Origin: CAMLQK01 sp964654135
Lineage (GTDB): Bacteria; Patescibacteriota; Saccharimonadia; Saccharimonadales; UBA4665
Assembly: GCA_964654135.1 (NCBI GenBank)
Contig: CAZZHV010000006.1
Location: 1-41,080 of the forward strand
DNA: 41,080 nt
Reading direction: 5' to 3'
This document shows positions 40,907-41,080 of this stretch, one piece after another. Position 1 is the stretch's first letter; each line of letters begins with the position of its first letter. Below the pieces are notes generated by a model. That model searched no databases, was not told the DNA's origin, and saw only the letters and a list, made by a program, of their open reading frames with translations. The translations under genes were made by a program, and so were the position numbers.

Positions 40907-41080
40907 TATAATTGGGTCCAATAGGTTAGTCCTAGGTGGTGCGTGGGATATTGACGACAGTTTCGCCTTATTCGAAGTTGTGGTTGGTATCTGAGCATCA
41001 GATACCATCAAACCAAAACAATTATCTCTTCTCAAAAACTCCAAGAAAAAACAGTGGCTAACTCGCTCAGCCACTGTTTT
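40907..41080 (+). ncRNA. Promoter-to-terminator structured RNA candidate
   Basis: A 361-bp gene-free region ends the window. It has a consensus TATAAT at 40907-40912, then stems CAATA (40919-40923) / TATTG (40949-40953) enclosing TAGG/CCTA, ACAGTTTCG (40957-40965) / CGAAGTTGT (40973-40981, two G-U pairs), GGTATCTGA (40986-40994) / TCAGATACC (40998-41006), and a terminator. It contains no supported ORF. It matches no RNA family I can recognise (not SRP, 6S, tmRNA or RNase P). It could also be the leader of a gene beyond the window. Confidence 0.55.
41048..41080 (+). terminator. Intrinsic terminator at window end
   Basis: 12-bp stem AAAACAGTGGCT / AGCCACTGTTTT with a 9-nt loop. The window ends within its U tract. 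Confidence 0.85.

Noticed and set aside
40762..40911. 49-codon GTG-started ORF with AGGAG upstream
   Set aside because: It runs through a long hairpin and ends inside the TATAAT box of the RNA candidate. The protein has no recognisable pattern. The AGGAG is part of the hairpin arm.
40907..41080. SRP RNA, 6S RNA, tmRNA or RNase P RNA
   Set aside because: The conserved cores (for example the SRP GGTCC/GGAAGCAGCC loop, tmRNA tRNA-like ends, large central bubble of 6S) are not visible.

Overview
The window reads as a chromosomal contig from a small-genome bacterium of the Candidate Phyla Radiation, most likely Saccharibacteria (TM7)-like. This is inferred from gene style and not from a marker gene: no rRNA gene is present. 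Supporting signs are a split-free single type IV pilus (T4P) cluster, a MurA that carries an N-terminal XRE-type helix-turn-helix, many single-TM surface proteins, and base composition close to balanced. TGA is clearly a stop codon (ATGA overlaps in the pilus operon), which excludes the Gracilibacteria/Absconditabacteria glycine-TGA code. A run of exactly 100 N (13447-13546) marks a scaffold gap of unknown true length.

Layout. 0-4.5 kb: a two-gene NHEJ operon (Ku, LigD in the order phosphoesterase-ligase-polymerase), a convergent DUF72 gene and a small DoxX-like membrane protein. 4.6-8.9 kb: a KGG stress protein, a membrane glycosyltransferase, FolC with an SRPBCC protein, and a small membrane protein. 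8.9-17.2 kb: the T4P operon on the minus strand, transcribed pilB, pilC, pilin, (gap), pilW-like, pilX-like, pilM, pilN, pilO and a 96-aa membrane protein. 17.3-28 kb: an accessory region with two adjacent putative Fe(II)/2-oxoglutarate oxygenases (PhyH-like and JmjC/cupin-like), NUDIX hydrolases, a nucleotidyltransferase, a degenerate M23-like envelope protein, tRNA-Arg(TCG), a papain-fold/C39-like protein, DUF2231, GNAT and Pr6Pr proteins. 28-31.7 kb: a LysR regulator divergent from inositol-3-phosphate synthase, then a membrane-anchored ricin-lectin/GH46 chitosanase. 31.8-38.9 kb: XRE-DUF3467 regulator divergent from MurB, two tandem NUDIX paralogues, a tail-anchored Ala/Glu-rich protein with an attenuator-like leader, GlyA, and HTH-MurA. 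38.9-41.1 kb: tRNA-Gly and an odd tRNA-Arg, two GC3-rich orphan genes, and two structured non-coding segments.

Across the window the genes fall into two initiation classes. At least eleven promoter-proximal genes on both strands have a TANNNT -10 box exactly 6-7 nt before the ATG and no Shine-Dalgarno, which predicts leaderless mRNAs. Another set (pilin, KGG protein, Ino1, chitosanase, GlyA, the tail-anchored protein and three GC3-rich orphans) has clear purine-rich ribosome sites.

The most interesting unexplained items are the leaderless architecture, a promoter-to-terminator structured RNA candidate at the right end, the structured segment after tRNA-Arg that repeats the tRNA 3' sequence, the three GC3-rich orphan genes each followed by a long hairpin, and the two-oxygenase operon.
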